This document shows, in pieces, positions 63,320-64,000 of a DNA stretch of 64,000 nt. Numbering within the stretch: the stretch's first letter is position 1; each line of letters starts with the position of its first letter. Origin of the DNA: Incurvaria masculella (taxonomy: Eukaryota > Arthropoda > Insecta > Lepidoptera > Incurvariidae); NCBI GenBank assembly GCA_946894095.1, contig OX335652.1, positions 7,339,001-7,403,000 of the forward strand, given 5' to 3'. Under the pieces are notes generated by a model. It did no database searches. It was given only the letters and a program-made list of their open reading frames with translations, and was not told the DNA's origin. A program made the translations under genes and the position numbers.

Positions 63320-63846
63320 AAGCAGATACATACTGTCTTTGGAAGGAAGACGTTTTGTTGCCGATTGCTGAATTCAGCTGAGGATTTCTATGAATGAAGT
63401 TCCTACTGTATTCTTTCCCTGCACATTTTCATAGTTTACTGCGAAGGCACTAATTGAAAACGGCCATTGGCAATGACCGCGAGTAGGCGCCGTTTGAAAT
63501 TATAATGGATAGTCAGTCTCATACATTACTTCTGTGCCGATAGCCACTTGAATGCGCGCGCATCGAATGCAAATGGACACCTTTAGAAACTGAGTGAATT
63601 ATCGTTGCATTTGGAAACTACTATAATGAAGTTTCATTTGTGTCAGTCCCCTGATGCTATGTGAAATGCATTCTTGGAATAAATTGCTGCATTTATGCAT
63701 TTCCCTGCTATCTTCGCTGCATGCTATGTGCTGGTAGACACAAATCTTTAAGTCTGCAGCTGTGATGAAGGGAAGAGTATGAAGGGTATATATTACAAGT
63801 CGTGGCTGTGTTAGGCTGCGTCTGAAATTGCTATGTGGAACATGCA
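63320..63846. other. Stretch without recognised features
   Basis: No gene or repeat recognised. Confidence 0.4.
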
Positions 63847-63847
63847 T

Positions 63848-63942
63848 CCGGTTATGAGATACAACCATGTGACAAACGGACGAACGGACGGAGGCTTAGT
63901 AATATGGTTCTGTTGGCACCCTTTGAGAACGAATCTTGAAAA
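63848..63942 (+). mobile_element. MINE-2-like element, 5'-deleted and decayed
   Basis: GGTTATGAGATACAACCATG, GACAAACGGACGAACGGACG, GGCTTAGTAATATGGTTCTG and a mutated end (TTTGAGAACGAATCTTGAAA). Only the last 95 bp of the family remain. Confidence 0.75.
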
Positions 63943-64000
63943 TTTGGTTGGCGCAAGAAGACGGTGCCAAAACAGTGCGAACCACAGCGACTAAAGCGAT

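Overview
The window looks like gene-poor, transposon-rich nuclear DNA of a lepidopteran (moth or butterfly). The grounds are: about 20 copies of a roughly 300-bp interspersed repeat that carries a (GGAC/GTCC)n microsatellite and ends in AGGGTTCCGTACC on one side and GGCCAAGTGCGAG on the other, which I recognise from memory as the lepidopteran MITE-like family MINE-2; RTE-type LINE 3' ends with the moth-typical tail around GTCCAGCAGTGGAC; short (CCTAA)n tracts of the insect telomere type; and the A+T-rich background. I find no host protein-coding gene that I can support. The longest open frame is 178 codons with no recognisable domain, and most other frames are chance frames or lie inside repeats.

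Layout. 1-6.2 kb: a GC-rich edge, the broken end of a TTAA-type MITE, an RTE 3' stub, a MINE-2 copy, a reverse-strand RTE reverse-transcriptase pseudogene (about 3.8-5.1 kb), and a decayed repeat-coding stretch. 6.3-22.8 kb: a tRNA-derived SINE, a non-LTR C-terminal fragment, several MINE-2 copies, a foldback MITE (14.5 kb), an element with three 124-bp repeats (17.3-18.2 kb), and a palindromic MITE split by a MINE-2 copy (19.3-19.8 kb). 22.8-30.0 kb: the most structured part. Two inverted arms of about 0.7 kb face each other across about 6 kb, and the interior holds a roughly 647-bp tandem repeat. Each repeat unit contains its own imperfect palindrome plus a captured piece of MINE-2, and the units alternate A-B-A-B. 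30-38.4 kb: TIR elements, SINEs, a 55-bp minisatellite, a TTAA-flanked MITE, and a 965-bp LTR-flanked element without genes (TRIM-like) with matching 4-bp target duplications. 38.4-52.4 kb: more SINEs and MINE-2 copies, including one inserted in another, a SINE with a 5S-rRNA-like segment, and a second TTAA MITE. 52.4-55.45 kb: about 30 copies of a 100-bp satellite with higher-order structure. 55.5-64 kb: a second copy of the 34-kb TTAA MITE with another MITE nested in it, a 5S-like SINE, several strong hairpins, and further MINE-2 copies.

Nothing here forms a metabolic or defence pathway. The interest is in repeat biology: nested insertions that reveal empty target sites, satellites built from transposon parts, and a large inverted-repeat composite around one of them. 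Boundaries of decayed repeats are approximate (often +/-10-20 bp). Family names come from recognition by eye, not from a database search.
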